From positions 32,302,667-32,366,666 of the forward strand of contig OY282610.1 of assembly GCA_958298945.1 (NCBI GenBank): a DNA stretch of 64,000 nt. The letters are read 5' to 3'. The notes below the pieces were generated by a model. It was not told where the DNA came from and ran no database searches. It saw only the letters and a list, made by a program, of their open reading frames with translations. Of the stretch, positions 23,258 to 35,146 are shown piece after piece. Source of the stretch: Atherix ibis (Eukaryota; Arthropoda; Insecta; Diptera; Athericidae). Positions within the stretch are counted from its first letter, which is position 1. Each line of letters starts with the position of its first letter. The translations under genes and the position numbers were made by a program.

Positions 23258-23760
23258 AGGTAGTATGTTGAAGGGAGAAAGCTCTTGAGTTTTCAATTGA
23301 GTCCACGATCAAAAGCTTCTAAGCTTTTAAAAATACCCTTCGGCAATATTCTTTCCTCTCAAGAGAGGATGCAATCGTTGTGGAGTGTTCAGATCAGAAG
23401 CCAAATTGGTGATCAGGAATAATTTTTTTATTATCTAGGAATGGGTAGGAGTCATTTTAATAGAGTTTTTCAAAAATCTTACCAATGATTGGTAGTAGGC
23501 TGATAGATCTATAGGAAGAAGAAGAAATAATGGGTTTATTTGGTTAAGGAATCATTTTAATATCAGAAAATTTCCAGAGTAAGGGAAATTGATTATGCGC
23601 AGGATAACCCATTAAAAATGTATGTAATTAAAACAAAAGGTTTTCGGGAAATTTGCTTTTAGAATATAATGACCTGGTTATTAGATCATGACCAGGAGCT
23701 TTTTTATTGGGAAGGCGCAGAATAGTAGATTTAATTTTCGAGGACTTAAAATTTTTGGGA
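23258..23760 (-). mobile_element. Jockey-clade LINE fragment (reverse transcriptase part)
   Basis: The sequence corresponds to about 61216-61760 of the large LINE in the same orientation. Shared strings include 'gaaagctcttgag', 'ccaaattggtgatcaggaat', 'tggtagtaggctgatag'-type segments and 'gaccaggagctttt'. Near 1960-2250 the same piece of the LINE occurs with the same 'gataaggtagt' start, so the two may derive from a shared truncated copy. Confidence 0.65.
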
Positions 23761-23799
23761 TGGAAACTCATAAGGCTTAGTACCGTTATAAATGTTGAT

Positions 23800-25500
23800 G
23801 AATGTATAAGAGAAGGATGGAAGGTATCAGTTTTCTTGTTAAAGGACTAGAAGATGTACAGTTTACGAACAAATGAAATATTTCGATTATGTGGAGTAGC
23901 ACTGAAAAGGAGGCGTTGACCATTGAAATATAGACAGACGAGTCAAAGAAGGGGGAACATTACAGGAGCGGGTGGTTTCTCTAAAAATTTGAATATAAAT
24001 ATGTCTCTATGACTACCAGACCAGTGTAGGGTATTCGTGAGGCTGCAGCTTGACTGTCGATTAATGCAATATCTGAAATGAATATATTAATTTTTAGCGC
24101 GGAAATCACCCATTGTAAGATCAATGGGTGATTGAGATAACCAACCAGTGCAATGTTTATACGAGGTCTGTTCAAAAAGTGTCGCGAATTTTGTGTTTTT
24201 TTCACAAATTATTTATTTATTAATGAATATCTATTTTGTCCCCTTCAAAGTAATCCCCACCAGATATTATACACTTGTGCCAACGTTTTTCCCAATCCTC
24301 GAAACACTTTAAAAAATCTTTTTTTGTGATCTTGTTCAGCTCCTCCTTCGATACAGTCTTTATCTCCTCAATCGTAGCGTAGCGTCGTCCTTTCATGGGG
24401 CTCTTCAGTTTCCGGAACAAGAAAAAGTCCCCCTGTGACTGGGGAATATGGTAGCTGCAGCATTATTAGTGTGTTGTTTTTGGCCCAAAATGTCAAAAGC
24501 CAATTTCTGTTCTTCCACAAATTCGGGCGTTTCTGGCGGATTGCTTCTCGCAACTTTCGCATAGCTTGCAGGTAATATTTTTTATTGACTGTTCTACCCT
24601 GTGGTAAGGACTCACGATACACCACGCCCCTGTAATCGAAGAAAACTGTAAGCAAAACCTTCACATTCGACCGAACTTGGCGCGCTTTTTTCGGTCTCGG
24701 CTCGTGCGGCAGCTTCCATTGGGATGATTGAGCTTTGGTTTCCACGTCATAACCATAAACCCATGATTCGTTACCAGTTATGACCCACTGGAGCAAATTT
24801 GGATCGTCGCGGACAGAGTCCAACAGCTCCTTGGCAATGTTAATGCGATGCTGTTTTTTGTCGAAATTAAGCAAAAATCGAAGACAAGCCAAAGCACGTG
24901 CAAGCAAAGCAGCTGTCAAAAATTAACTGAACATTCAAAATGGCCGAACTTTTCTGCATACGTGAGAGACGTGAGTGCCAACATAACGCCACAAAAATAC
25001 GTAACCCGCGGAAATTCAAAATTCGCGATACTATTTGAACAGACCTCGTATATACTGGGTTCCCGGACATAGTAACACTCCAGGAAGCTGTAAGGCAGAT
25101 GAGTTAGCCAGAAATGGATAACCCCACTGTTACAGTGGAGGAGTACATGCCTATAAAGCTGGTAAATGAAAGGTGGAGCAATTTAATGTGACGCTAGATC
25201 GCAAGAGAACCGAAAGCCTACTGATGACAGTAATCTGACCGGGATCATTATAGGTCATTACTTATCAGGGAGACACGCTAGACGACTACGTATTCTTGCG
25301 AATAAATTCTGTCATAGCTGTAAAAATGAGGGAGAAAAAAGGAAGGATTTCCAGCTTTCACATCCCTCAGAAGGGGAACTCTCATCAGCTTTGATCATCA
25401 CGTAGTATCACAACAGACCTACTTTTGGTCTAAGTGTGTCCGACTGAAACTGTGAACAGGCACTCTAACCTGACCTAAGACCTATCCTTTTTCAGTACCC
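23800..25500 (+). mobile_element. RNase H-bearing LINE 3' fragment, split by a mariner
   Basis: Left of the mariner (about 23920-24158) the plus strand gives 'GAGGFSKNLNINMSLP' and an 'AISEMNIL-F' stretch that fit the beginning and middle of LINE RNase H. Immediately right of it (25052-25130) comes 'YWVPGHSNTPGSCKADELAR', the C-terminal RNase H signature with its Ala-Asp-Glu-Leu. The two halves join across the mariner insertion at a TA. Downstream 'FCHSCKN' and 'LSHPSEGEL' may be the terminal zinc-knuckle-like end of the polyprotein. Stops and frameshifts make it a pseudogene. Confidence 0.6.
24160..25050 (-). mobile_element. mariner element with internal deletion
   Basis: Inverted ends beginning 'cgaggtctgttcaaa' are flanked by TA on both sides, and the whole is about 890 bp, shorter than a full mariner. 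The minus strand (24919-24220) encodes 'INIAKELLDSVRDDPNLLQW', 'VITGNESWVYGYDVET' (first catalytic Asp replaced by Asn), 'PRPKKARQVRSNVKVLLTVFFDYRGVVYRE' and 'KLREAIRQKRP'. The C-terminus is 'FEDWEKRWHKCIISGGDYFEGD'. The catalytic 'DN-A' and 'PYSPD-APCD' motifs are scrambled by frameshifts, and the helix-turn-helix N-terminus is deleted. It sits inside an RNase H LINE fragment. Confidence 0.85.
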
Positions 25501-27869
25501 TCGTGGTAGTTATTTGTATCGTCCTTTGAGATCACTTTTTTTATTATTTTCGAGTGAAAGTTACCGCACATTTATTCTTTGTAGACTATTACAGGGGGTA
25601 ATATCAGGAGTCTGTTCTTGGCAAAGTGTAAAAGTAACATGAGCACATTTTTGTTTATTGGTAATGGTATTGGTAACTCCGGTCAACGAATTTCTTTGGA
25701 TATGTTAAAACCCGCAAGTAATGTAGTCAGTGTCTGGTAGTGGTGTGGCCATTGAAGGATCTGTTAGAGCAAATCCATGCCCAGACAATACCTCAAAAAT
25801 TGGAATGTGACTCAAATGAATATTCAGCTGCAGCAGCAACAACAGAATATCAGGTTAGATGAAATTTAACTGTCGTAACCACATTTTGTGACGTCCGAAT
25901 ATTAACAAAGAAGTTCCGAAAGTGTACGGCAGAGTCAGTCGCATTTAGCGCAGTTCTCTACGTGACAGCAAATTAGATGCCAACAATAATCCCTGTGCAA
26001 ATTCATGCAAGCACAGTTTGCCGACCAATATTTTTTAAATAATTTAGTTGAATAGTTATGTTCAATTCATAATATTAAAATATTTAAAATTGTTGAAGAA
26101 GTTGGATTTTGTTATCCAAAATTTTATAAAAAAATTTGACCTAAGATGCAACCCTGACGCGGACACCGGTGGTTCAATTGGATAAATGTCCGAAATTAAT
26201 TTGATCTCAAGCATATGAACTATTTGCACTGATGTGCCATAAAAAAAACTATCCAACTTGTAATTTTTCTTATTTTATAATAGATATTTTCTAAAATTTT
26301 GCAATATTTTTAAAATGAAGGCAATTTTTTTTAAAATTAATCATGAAAATTTTTTTTTTTATAAATTTTGCTTGTAAATCATTTTGAAATAATATTGAAA
26401 AAATTACAAAAAAATTCGATTTTACAAAAAAAGATCGTTTAAATTGTGAAAGTTAAAATTATATTTAAAGAATTTTTAAAGAAAAAATCTAAAATTATTC
26501 GCAGTTAGAAAAATTAAAAGTAGTACAAACTGCACCCAGTATTTTTGTTAACCTCAGAAAAATGTTAATGGAATTTATTTTTGAAGATTTTCATTGGTTG
26601 ATTTTTTTTGTCTCTCAAAATTACAAATTTATTTAACATTTATAAAATGGAAGATTTTTTTGTTTAAGCGCTGACATTTTGATTTAGTATAGCTAAAGTG
26701 CATGAATGCAATATTTTTTTAATATCGGAAATAAAATCATAAACCTTAATTAAGATATTATGGTAAAAGGAAATTTTTTTGTTAAGTTTATAAAAAAATA
26801 AATAAAAGGAACGTTCATAAAGACAGAGTAGCCCCGAAATATTTTGTCTTATAAAAACTAATATAAATTATGAATTCTTATATTTTGATTAATTGCAATA
26901 ATAATAAAAAAAAACAAATCTATAATAAAAATATTAACTAAAAAAAAAATCCGGGCATTTTTATGTTGTTGTTTTTTTAGGTACATGTAAAAAAAAAATA
27001 ACGATTCGTAAAATGACAATACAAGCAATTTATCAACAGGTTATATTACTTTAGTAAAAGTTGTCTATTATGTATTTTTATGACAGTTAAACTTGTTTTA
27101 ATTATTATTATTGCACTTCCTGTTAATCAAGAATTGGAATTTGTAGAGAAACAAATTATAAATTTTTTTGGTTTTTGGTTTTACTTAAGTGTTCTCAGAA
27201 AATCGATTTAAAAACTCTATAGTATAATTTTTATTCTTAGTGGTTCCGTTGTCATTATTTAATTAACATAATAGAAAAAAACTTTCAGACCAAACGATCT
27301 CTTTATATTATATTAAAATTTAAATAAAATTATCTATTTAAAAATAATAAATATAAGAATTGGTTTTTTTAAAAAGAAAATCAAATTTGGATAAATTAAT
27401 ATCTTCTAACTCCAAAAAAAAAAAAATGGAATTTCCTTAATTTTTCGAACTTTATTTTTAAAGAGAACGAAATTAAATTCAACAAAACATTTTTTTTTTT
27501 GGGGTCATAGAAATTTTAGAAAAGAATTTCGCCACTCTCTATGTATTCTTTAATGTATATTTTTTCTATTTAAATTGTGTGAACTCGTCGCATAATTAAC
27601 ACGAACTCTACTGGGGGTCACCAATATAACGGTTGCTCCATCGTATTGCCAACAACCGTTTATTTTTATTCACTATTCTTTTTTTTTTTTTAATTTTATT
27701 TCTATTTACCTTTTTTTTATGTTTCCAATAACAATTCTATTTTAAAAAATACCTATGGTATTTTATTTAAGAAAATCAAAGAAGAACTAAAAAGCTTACA
27801 AAAAAACTTATCAATTCACACCTAAGCCGAATAATAAAATTAATATATTGCAGTATGCCAATGCACTAC
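25501..27869. other. Spacer, mostly AT-rich; one possible exon
   Basis: The portion 25500-26230 is moderately complex but matches no element I recognise. A plus-strand frame at about 25721-25849 ('LKDLLEQIHAQTIPQKLECD', ending 'AAAATTEYQ' before 'gttaga') has an acceptor-like 'gtagtcag' in front. Nothing connects it to other exons. The rest, to 27869, is AT-rich with homopolymer runs. Confidence 0.35.
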
Positions 27870-28290
27870 AGTCTACACTATAAGCACAATAAAGAAACCT
27901 TTCATTACTTGTACAGTCCCGTATGTCTACGAATGGCCAAAGGTGTCATTTGCCATTTGGTTAGAAGAGTCTCCCCCACCAAGTAATCAGACAATTCAAT
28001 GCCGGCAACTCCCACATGACCAGGAACCCAACGCAATTCAACGCTTCTGCTCTTAAACGGGTTATGTCAAATATTGTTGAGAATAGGATCACTCGATGTG
28101 CTACGAATGACTCCATTACTGCGAGGCTGTCACTTTTTTTTTATACAGAGGGGTTGATATTATGTTACGTTAAGAATAGGATAGTCGTTTTTTGTTCATT
28201 AAGTTTAAATGGGATTTGAGGAAGGGTCTTCCGAGCAAATTTGATAACTAAAGAGTCCACCGGTGAAGTTCGATGTGCGGTAAACCGCTA
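27870..28290 (-). mobile_element. RNase H-bearing LINE fragment
   Basis: The minus strand reads 'ELRWVPGHVGVAGIELSDYL', the C-terminal RNase H signature of non-LTR retrotransposons. It is preceded in a neighbouring frame by 'SDSLAVMESF', the 'D-S-x-S-x-x-x-x-L' catalytic-region segment. A frameshift lies between the two. The fragment resembles the one at 6413-6840 but is in the opposite orientation. Confidence 0.65.
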
Positions 28291-28449
28291 TTTCAACTAG
28301 CTTAAGTTTTTTTAATGGCATTTTGGCACATATAGTATAGTGAGGTAATAGAACATCGTTGATTATTTTTGCTCAGAATAGTTGATTGTATACTGTAAAA
28401 CAGTGCGTGAAGAGGAAATTCATAACGTAATTTCACTTATTTTACTCTT

Positions 28450-28999
28450 GTAATTGTGTCAAACACTACATTAAAGTCGTTATACGAACACGTTCTTGGT
28501 CAGGTGTTAGCAAACGGGGCACCCATCTTGCCGATAGCTTTCTCAAACCCAAAATTTCCTATAAGATGTTGCCTACACCGTTTTTTGAGATGTTTACCAT
28601 ATCAGATGGTCCTTCAAAACAGTATCATAGATTTTATGAACTATTTGTTTGGTGAGGACCTTAATTGGATGTTCTGGGGGGTCAGCATCATTTGTTCTCA
28701 TACCACCACAATGAAATTCCTAAAACCACTTCCAAATCATTTCATACAATGATGGGGAGTCTTCATAACACTTTTCAAGATTGCTTGAAAAAAAACAACA
28801 AAAATATTGTTTTATTAACGAAATTCACTTTTTTGTCATATAATAAAAAAACAAAAATCTTGTCTGCTTTCAATGGCTGTCAAAACTAAACTGGGACAAT
28901 TATGAAATTTTGTATGGCATGATAAAAAATATCTGATATTTTACTAATACCAGAAATATTTCTTGCATTTATCACTGACTTATCATATTGCCCTCGTAT
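28450..28999 (-). mobile_element. mariner 5' fragment (left outward-facing end)
   Basis: On the minus strand the element starts at about 28999 with 'tacgagggcaatatgataag'. It runs through a leader into 'TNDADPPEHPIKVLTKQIVH'. After a frameshift comes 'ILHKILGMRKL-A-WVPRLLTPDQERV'-like sequence, the second helix-turn-helix and linker of a mariner transposase. It ends at about 28450, so the catalytic domain is missing. A sister fragment in the opposite orientation begins at 32964. The two 5' ends point away from each other, with inverted minisatellite arrays between them. Confidence 0.65.
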
Positions 29000-29016
29000 A
29001 ATGTGATTGTTCCAAT

Positions 29017-29345
29017 AACATTTTCGGTAAAAATGTTCGGTGAAAATTGTCGGTAAAAATTATCGATAAACATTTTCGGTAAAAATGTTCGGTGAAAATT
29101 TTCGGTAAAAATGTTCAGTAAAAATTTTCGGTAAAAAAATTTTCAGTAAAAAATTTCATTAAAAATTTTCGGTAAAAAATTTCAAGAAAAAATTTCGTTG
29201 AAAATTTAAAATTCTTATTAAAAATTTTCGTTAAAAAATTTCGTTAAAAAATTTCGTTAAAAATTTTCGTTGAAAATTTTCGTTAAAAATTTTCGTTAAC
29301 AATTTTCCTAAAAAATTTTCGTTAAAAATTTTCCTTAAAAATTTT
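29017..29345. repeat. Minisatellite array A (about 13-bp unit)
   Basis: Tandem units of the 'ttttcggtaaaaatg' type run for about 330 bp. They grade from 'ttcggtaaaaat' on the left to 'ttcgttaaaaat' on the right. It is the reverse complement of the family in array B (31738-32541). The array starts directly next to the outward-facing mariner end at 28999. Confidence 0.85.
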
Positions 29346-31737
29346 AACATAATTTTTATTCCACAATTTTAAAAAAAAGTTAACACTGAACATGTTGGGA
29401 AATACCTTACGGAGAAAACTCGCAGAAGTAGACAAAAAAACCGAAGCTAAGAAAAAAAAAGTATTATTATAATTATTCGATTGCGAATTAATTGTAAATA
29501 TCGAAATTTTTGTCTGTGTAGAAACTACTTTTCGGCACACAGCCTTGACCTTCCTTTTCTCTCTATAAAATTAAATTGGCTACTAATTTAAATATGCCCC
29601 AAAGTTCATATTTGTTTTTCTATTATTAATTAAAATTTTCTTTTTTTTTTCTTTTAATTTTATATCCTATTAACAGGAAAAAAATCATTTCTTAAATATC
29701 AATATATAAATATATATATTTTAATGTCAGAGTTAGTTTTTTTTTTATTTGTCATGCATTCAAAATCATATTATAATAAATAAATTTGTTAATTACAATT
29801 TTTTTTTTTCAGAAAAGATAATATTAAGATTTTTAATACGAAAAATGATTAGAGTCTTGTTGTTCAAAAATAATAATAATAATAAAATAGAAAATAAAGC
29901 AAAAAAATAGAAAAAAATCTTTTTTAAAATAAATGATTTATTTTTTGTGTTTTAAATTTATCAATAGTGGATTTTTTCATCAAAGTTTCGGTTCTTGTTA
30001 CAGGTAAAACGTAATTTGTTGATATATTTTTTCTCTTTTACTCGTAATTTATTATTTATTTTGTAGTTCTCAATAATATAATGCTTTATTATATGAATCA
30101 TTGATGGCCTGTTCTGTTGTAGGTATAAATCCTCATTTGGGATTTTCCAGACTAGTTGTCCACCAGACCAGTTGTCCACAATAGTGTGTGTTTATAGAAT
30201 TTTTTTTAATTTTTCTATACCGTTCAGATATGCCCCTATTTGATGACCCCAATCTTTTCTGAGGATTTCACACAAAAGGCTTAAAGCAAACCCGCAGTCA
30301 TTATTTTATATTTCGAACAGTCTTGATTGGGATTTCCACCGCTAACCATAGCCATTAAAATTTGCATATTCAATTAATCGAACAATTAGATTTCAGTATT
30401 TTTTTTATTTTTTTTTCTTCCAAATAATATTTTCACATGAAAGGGATCAATTGAGATTATGGATTTTTCTTTTTAACTTTATCCTCTTCTATATGAAACT
30501 TGTTGATAATATCAGCTCCAGCATTTTTATAGCAAATAATTTTAGATAGTGTACTTTGTCACTTTGCGTTAACTATTTGGGTAATTCCAAACCTGCTTTC
30601 ATCATTTAAGAAAGAAATGGAAAAACAACAACAAAATTATGAGCTTTTATTATTATGATTTGCATACGATCAACATTTGATTTACTTTTTTTCTAGTTTT
30701 TGATTTGGTTTTTCTACTTTTTTTTTTGACTGCCATTATGTAATTTTATGCAGATTTTTAATACTTTTACCATAACAGTTTTTGTTATTCATATACATAT
30801 ATTGTGTGCTAAATATTTACTTACATAATAAATTTATGTAAATTTTTCCTAAAACGCAAATTCAGATACTGTTTTTTTGGCATTTTTTTTTTCGCTATTT
30901 AAATATGAAAACTCATGTACTCCCATATGTACATTTGTATGTATGTAAATAAATAATGGAAATTCATTATATGAATACTAACTTTCGCTAAAAATAGGTG
31001 TTAATTTTGATCTGAAAGTTTATATTAGATAGGGTCTGCCAATTATTTTTTTGTTGTTTTTGAAATTTTAAATAAAACACAAATTTTTGATGAAAATTCC
31101 GTCATTCTTTAGTGGAATATGTTAACATCGATCCTTTTTACAAAATTTTCGATCACATTTTTGCATAATTGTGGCTCAATTTATCGGATGACACGGTTGA
31201 TATTGAATTATAAACCTTATATTTTACATAGTCCTACAAAACGAAGTTCTTTTCGCAAAATTATATGTCTATTGAAATCGTTTGTTTATTGGGCAATATG
31301 GGGATGTTGCGCCGTCTATTAAATAGGCTATAAAAAATTAATTACCAAATCTTAGTAGCGCACTCTATGGACAGTAATTGAAAAAAGAATACGGACCAAT
31401 TATGGACCATGCAGTAATACGTGATAACCGTAATTTTCAGATGCACAAATGCGACAATTTTTGTTTGTTAACATAACCGATTTTTTCTAAAAAAATCATC
31501 TTTCTTTCACAGATTATTCATTTTCATATAATGGATTTGAATTATCTTAATACGATTGTCGAACAAAATTGAAGACATTATAATAAATGGTAAACCGTCT
31601 ACTATGGACAGATAAAAAAAAACTGAATAAAAGAACTATCCTACAATATATATTTATAATTATAAAGTAAAAAAAATTCTAATTCATAGATCCTATATTT
31701 AATTATAAAATAGAAAGAAAAAAAAACGGAATATTCA
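29346..31737. other. AT-rich segment between the two inverted minisatellites
   Basis: About 2.4 kb of mostly AT-rich sequence with poly-T runs. No gene, transposon or RNA could be recognised. A slightly more complex part at 31280-31560 gives short frames with no recognisable family. Confidence 0.5.
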
Positions 31738-32541
31738 ACTGGACTGTTTACCGAATATTTTTACTGAGAAATTTTACCGCAAATTGTTACCGAACATTTT
31801 TACCGAACATTTTTACTGAACATTGTTACCGAAAATTTTAAGCGAATATTTTTACCGAGCGATTTTACCGCAAATTGTTACCGAACATTTTTACTGAATA
31901 TTTTTACCGAACATTTTTACCGAGAATTTTTACCAAACATTTTCACCGAGCGATTTTACCGCAAATTGTTACCGAACATTTTTACCGAACATTTTTACTG
32001 AACATTGTTACCGAAAATTTTAAGCGAATATTTTTACCGAACATTTTTATCGAAAATTTTTATCAAACATTTTTACCGAAAATTTTAACCAAAAATTTTA
32101 CCGACAATTTTTATCAAATATTTTTACCGAGCATTTTTACCAAAAATTTTACCAATAATTTTTACCGAACATTTTTACCGACAATTTTGACAGAAAAATT
32201 TGACCGAAAATTGTTACCGAAAATATTTATCGAACATTGTTACCGAAAATTTTTAGCGAGAATTTTTACCGAACATTTTTACAGAAAATTTTTATCGAAC
32301 ATTTTTACCGAAAATATTAACCGAACATTTTTACCGACAATTTTGACAGAAAAATTTGACCGAAAATTGTTACCGAAAATATTTATCGAACATTGTTACC
32401 GACAATTTTTAGCGAAAATTTTTACCGCACATTTTTACCGAAAATTTTTATCGAACATTTTTACCGAACATTTTTACCGAACATTTTTACCAAAAACGTT
32501 TACCGAAAATTTTTACCGAACATTTTTACTGAAAAGTTTTC
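31738..32541. repeat. Minisatellite array B (13-bp unit), about 60 units
   Basis: Tandem copies of 'acatttttaccga' and its variants (aatttttaccga, acattgttaccga, aattttgacagaa) fill about 800 bp. Higher-order repetition is visible: a block of about 130 bp around 32170-32260 recurs at 32330-32420. The unit has no stop in any plus-strand frame, so a 225-codon frame (31875-32552) arises with a 13-residue periodicity (IFTEHFYRTFLPN type). I regard that frame as a by-product. The reverse complement of the unit contains TAA. Confidence 0.9.
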
Positions 32542-32545
32542 TGGT

Positions 32546-32640
32546 CTCTTAGACAAGAACCAGAGGCCACTATGTAGCGCTATGAGGCCATTTGGCGACT
32601 TCATATTATGTGTAGGGTGGCATTGCCAGCTTACCTAATG
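32546..32640 (-). mobile_element. LINE 3'-UTR scrap
   Basis: The reverse complement of this piece ('gccaaatggcctcatagcgc', followed by 'tggcctctggttcttg') resembles the 3' part of the RNase H LINE fragment at 6750-6800. It abuts the end of minisatellite array B. Confidence 0.4.
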
Positions 32641-32755
32641 AAACTCGTCGGTAGTTGGAGGAAGCAAATTAGAAGTGATTAAATTTTATGGATCATATTA
32701 ATTATTTTGAACAAATTAAAGAGAGGACTTGGAAAAGGAGTTGTTGGGTCTAGGA

Positions 32756-32809
32756 GGTCCGCGATGAATCGAGTCCTATTCGAAAATAGGACTCGATTCA
32801 TCGCGGACC
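32756..32809. repeat. Perfect inverted repeat, 25-bp arms, 4-base loop
   Basis: The left arm 'ggtccgcgatgaatcgagtc' plus five bases (32756-32780) is repeated exactly in inverse at 32785-32809, with loop 'cgaa'. It is GC-richer than the surroundings. It lies between minisatellite array B and a mariner fragment. Confidence 0.9.
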
Positions 32810-32834
32810 CATGGGGAATGGTGAGTTGAACGTA

Positions 32835-33175
32835 CCAAAGAGAAAATCATGAATAAGTGCGGTATGCAGTATCTTGCATAAAATTTTGGGTATGAGAAAT
32901 CTATCGGCGAGATATTAAAAATTTATTTTATATTTTTAATAGTGGACGTTATTGGAATAATAATATTATACAAGGGCAATACGATAAGTCAGTGATAAAT
33001 GCAAGAAATGTTTCTGGTATTATCAAAATAATAGATGTTTTTTATTACCTGGCATTCTAAAAACAAAAGCCATTAAAAGCAGACAAGCACAAATGACGCT
33101 GACCGCCCAGAACGTCTAATTAAAGTCCTCACCAAAACAAATGTTTAATAAAATCCATGTATTCAGTGATAATCG
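32835..33175 (+). mobile_element. mariner fragments (right outward-facing end)
   Basis: At 32964 a 5' inverted end begins ('caagggcaatacgataagtc'). It leads into a piece encoding 'TNDADRPERLIKVLTK' at about 33090-33150, the same segment as in the fragment at 28450-28999, then stops. A second small piece at 32835-32925 ('ILHKILGMRNLSA'-like) comes from further along the same transposase. It lies upstream on the same strand, so the pieces are out of order. Both are non-functional. Confidence 0.55.
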
Positions 33176-34401
33176 TATCTTGAAAGTAAGTTATTCAAAA
33201 TGATTACTTTAGAAATATTTTATTATATTAAAAAAAATATATATATACAATATAATTAAAAGCAAATAAAGTTTTTCCAGATTTTATTATTTTATTTTTA
33301 TTTAAAATTGAAATTGAAAATAAAAAAGTTGAAACAATTACGTTCTAGATATTCTAGAAAAATTAAATACAAAAAATACAAGAACATTTTTAAATATTCT
33401 ATACACCTTCCAATCGATCTTCTATCTATGAGTGCAGTCGATCTTCTATTTAAAAAAAAAGAAAAAAATAATTACAAATAATATTCTATAGAAAATAATT
33501 TGATATCATTAAATTCTATTCATTGTAAATTTATTATTATTTATTTATTTTTTGTTGTTGTTATTGTAAATAATTCGTTCTTCTTAAAAATCTTATTATT
33601 GATAAATGAAATAAATCTCACTATAGTCTCTTCTGATTATAATATTTCAAATAATTGCGATTAAATTTATTTTATTTTTCTTAAGCAATCAACTGATAAG
33701 ATTTTTTATATTTAAATGAAATAAATGGAATTTTATTACGTCGGCAAAATATCTACGTAAGTAGAAGTAATCTTGTCTATGTGTAGGTATTACGAAAATT
33801 CATTGAAATTTTCAAAAAATCATTCGATTGATTTGATATTAAATGAATTTTTTTTTTTTTTTGAATTTTCCATTTTATTAAAGATACCATAAATATTTCC
33901 ATTATGATAATATAAATTGAATAAAATTCCCCAATTATTTATTAAATAATATTAATTACAGACAAACTTTTCAGGAATATTTTTTAACTAAGCTTATATG
34001 ATTTTCAATATTAAATATACGCAACGCAATCAAACCAGTAGATTGCATCAAAATTTATAATCCTTTTAATTGGAAATGTTTTTGTTAAATTTCTTAGCAT
34101 AGTTTTTTTTAAATTTTTTTATATTTCATTTATTCTCAAATAAGCTCTTTTATACGATAGCAATTTTTATTTTATTATATATTTTTACTCGTTGTTATTA
34201 TATTATAGGAAAAAATACTATGTATTGTAGATGCAAACAAGTAAATTGTATTACGAGTATTTTTAGACAATTGTGCCATTTAGACCGGTATTATAAGAAT
34301 TAGACCAGTTTCAAATATTTCAAAAATAATAAAGGTAAAAACTAACCGATGCTTATATAGATTTTAAACTTCAAATACATACAATATAGACATAAATTAT
34401 T

Positions 34402-34436
<35 letters not shown>

Positions 34437-35146
34437 TAATAATGATAATTGAAGTAAGAAAAAATCTACAATTCTGTCTGTTTATAAACTGAAGAAATTG
34501 TTTTTATTATAAAAATAAAAAGAAGGTCAAACAACCAGTTCTCTTCCAAAAATAATTTATCCATATATATTTTTATTTATAAATTTTCAAACAAACCAAA
34601 GCAACAACAACAACAAAAAAATTTATAAAATAAAGTAAAATTAGTAATGAACGAAAAATGATGTAAAAAATATTGAGTCATTCTTGCCAATCATCTGGAA
34701 ATGTTTTTAATTAATCAAAAATTATTATAAAAATCCAAACGTCATTATTGAATATACATGTACAGTTTACGCCATAATAAGTTACCCTTCTTCGATTGTA
34801 CAGTACATAATACATAGTATTTATTGTATTTACTTATACTAGATTTCGTTTAAATTTTTTTTTTTTTAATGATTGAAAAGAAAAATGTGTTTTTTATTGT
34901 ATTATAAAAAAAAATTTTTTATTTAAATAAAAAAAAAATCAAATTTATAAATAAAGATTCAATAACATAGGGGATTCCCACTTTTATTCGGCCGATAATG
35001 TAGGGTTTTTCAATTTTGGATAAGGTGACATTTCGTTGAAAGATGAGCGATAATGATTTGAACGTCACAGGATGGGTAGATGGCAAAAGCATTAGTAGTA
35101 GAACTATGCGTGCTCTAGCGCAATTTTTTGAAAAATTTGTCTGGGG
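33176..35146. other. AT-rich spacer with AAT microsatellite
   Basis: No gene is evident. An AAT/ATG microsatellite (about 34402-34450) and multiple homopolymer runs are present. Short frames are low-complexity. Confidence 0.6.

Noticed and set aside
29322..31322. Several 60-75 codon frames between the two minisatellite arrays
   Set aside because: All are low-complexity AT-derived sequences without splice context or recognisable motifs.
28985..32545. Possible CRISPR array because of regularly repeated short units
   Set aside because: The units are contiguous tandem repeats without unique spacers, in a eukaryotic genome, and there are no cas genes.
31875..32552. 225-codon open frame with a 13-residue repeat
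   Set aside because: It is produced entirely by the 13-bp minisatellite, whose unit has no stop on this strand in any frame. There is no signal, splice context or non-repeat coding sequence attached.
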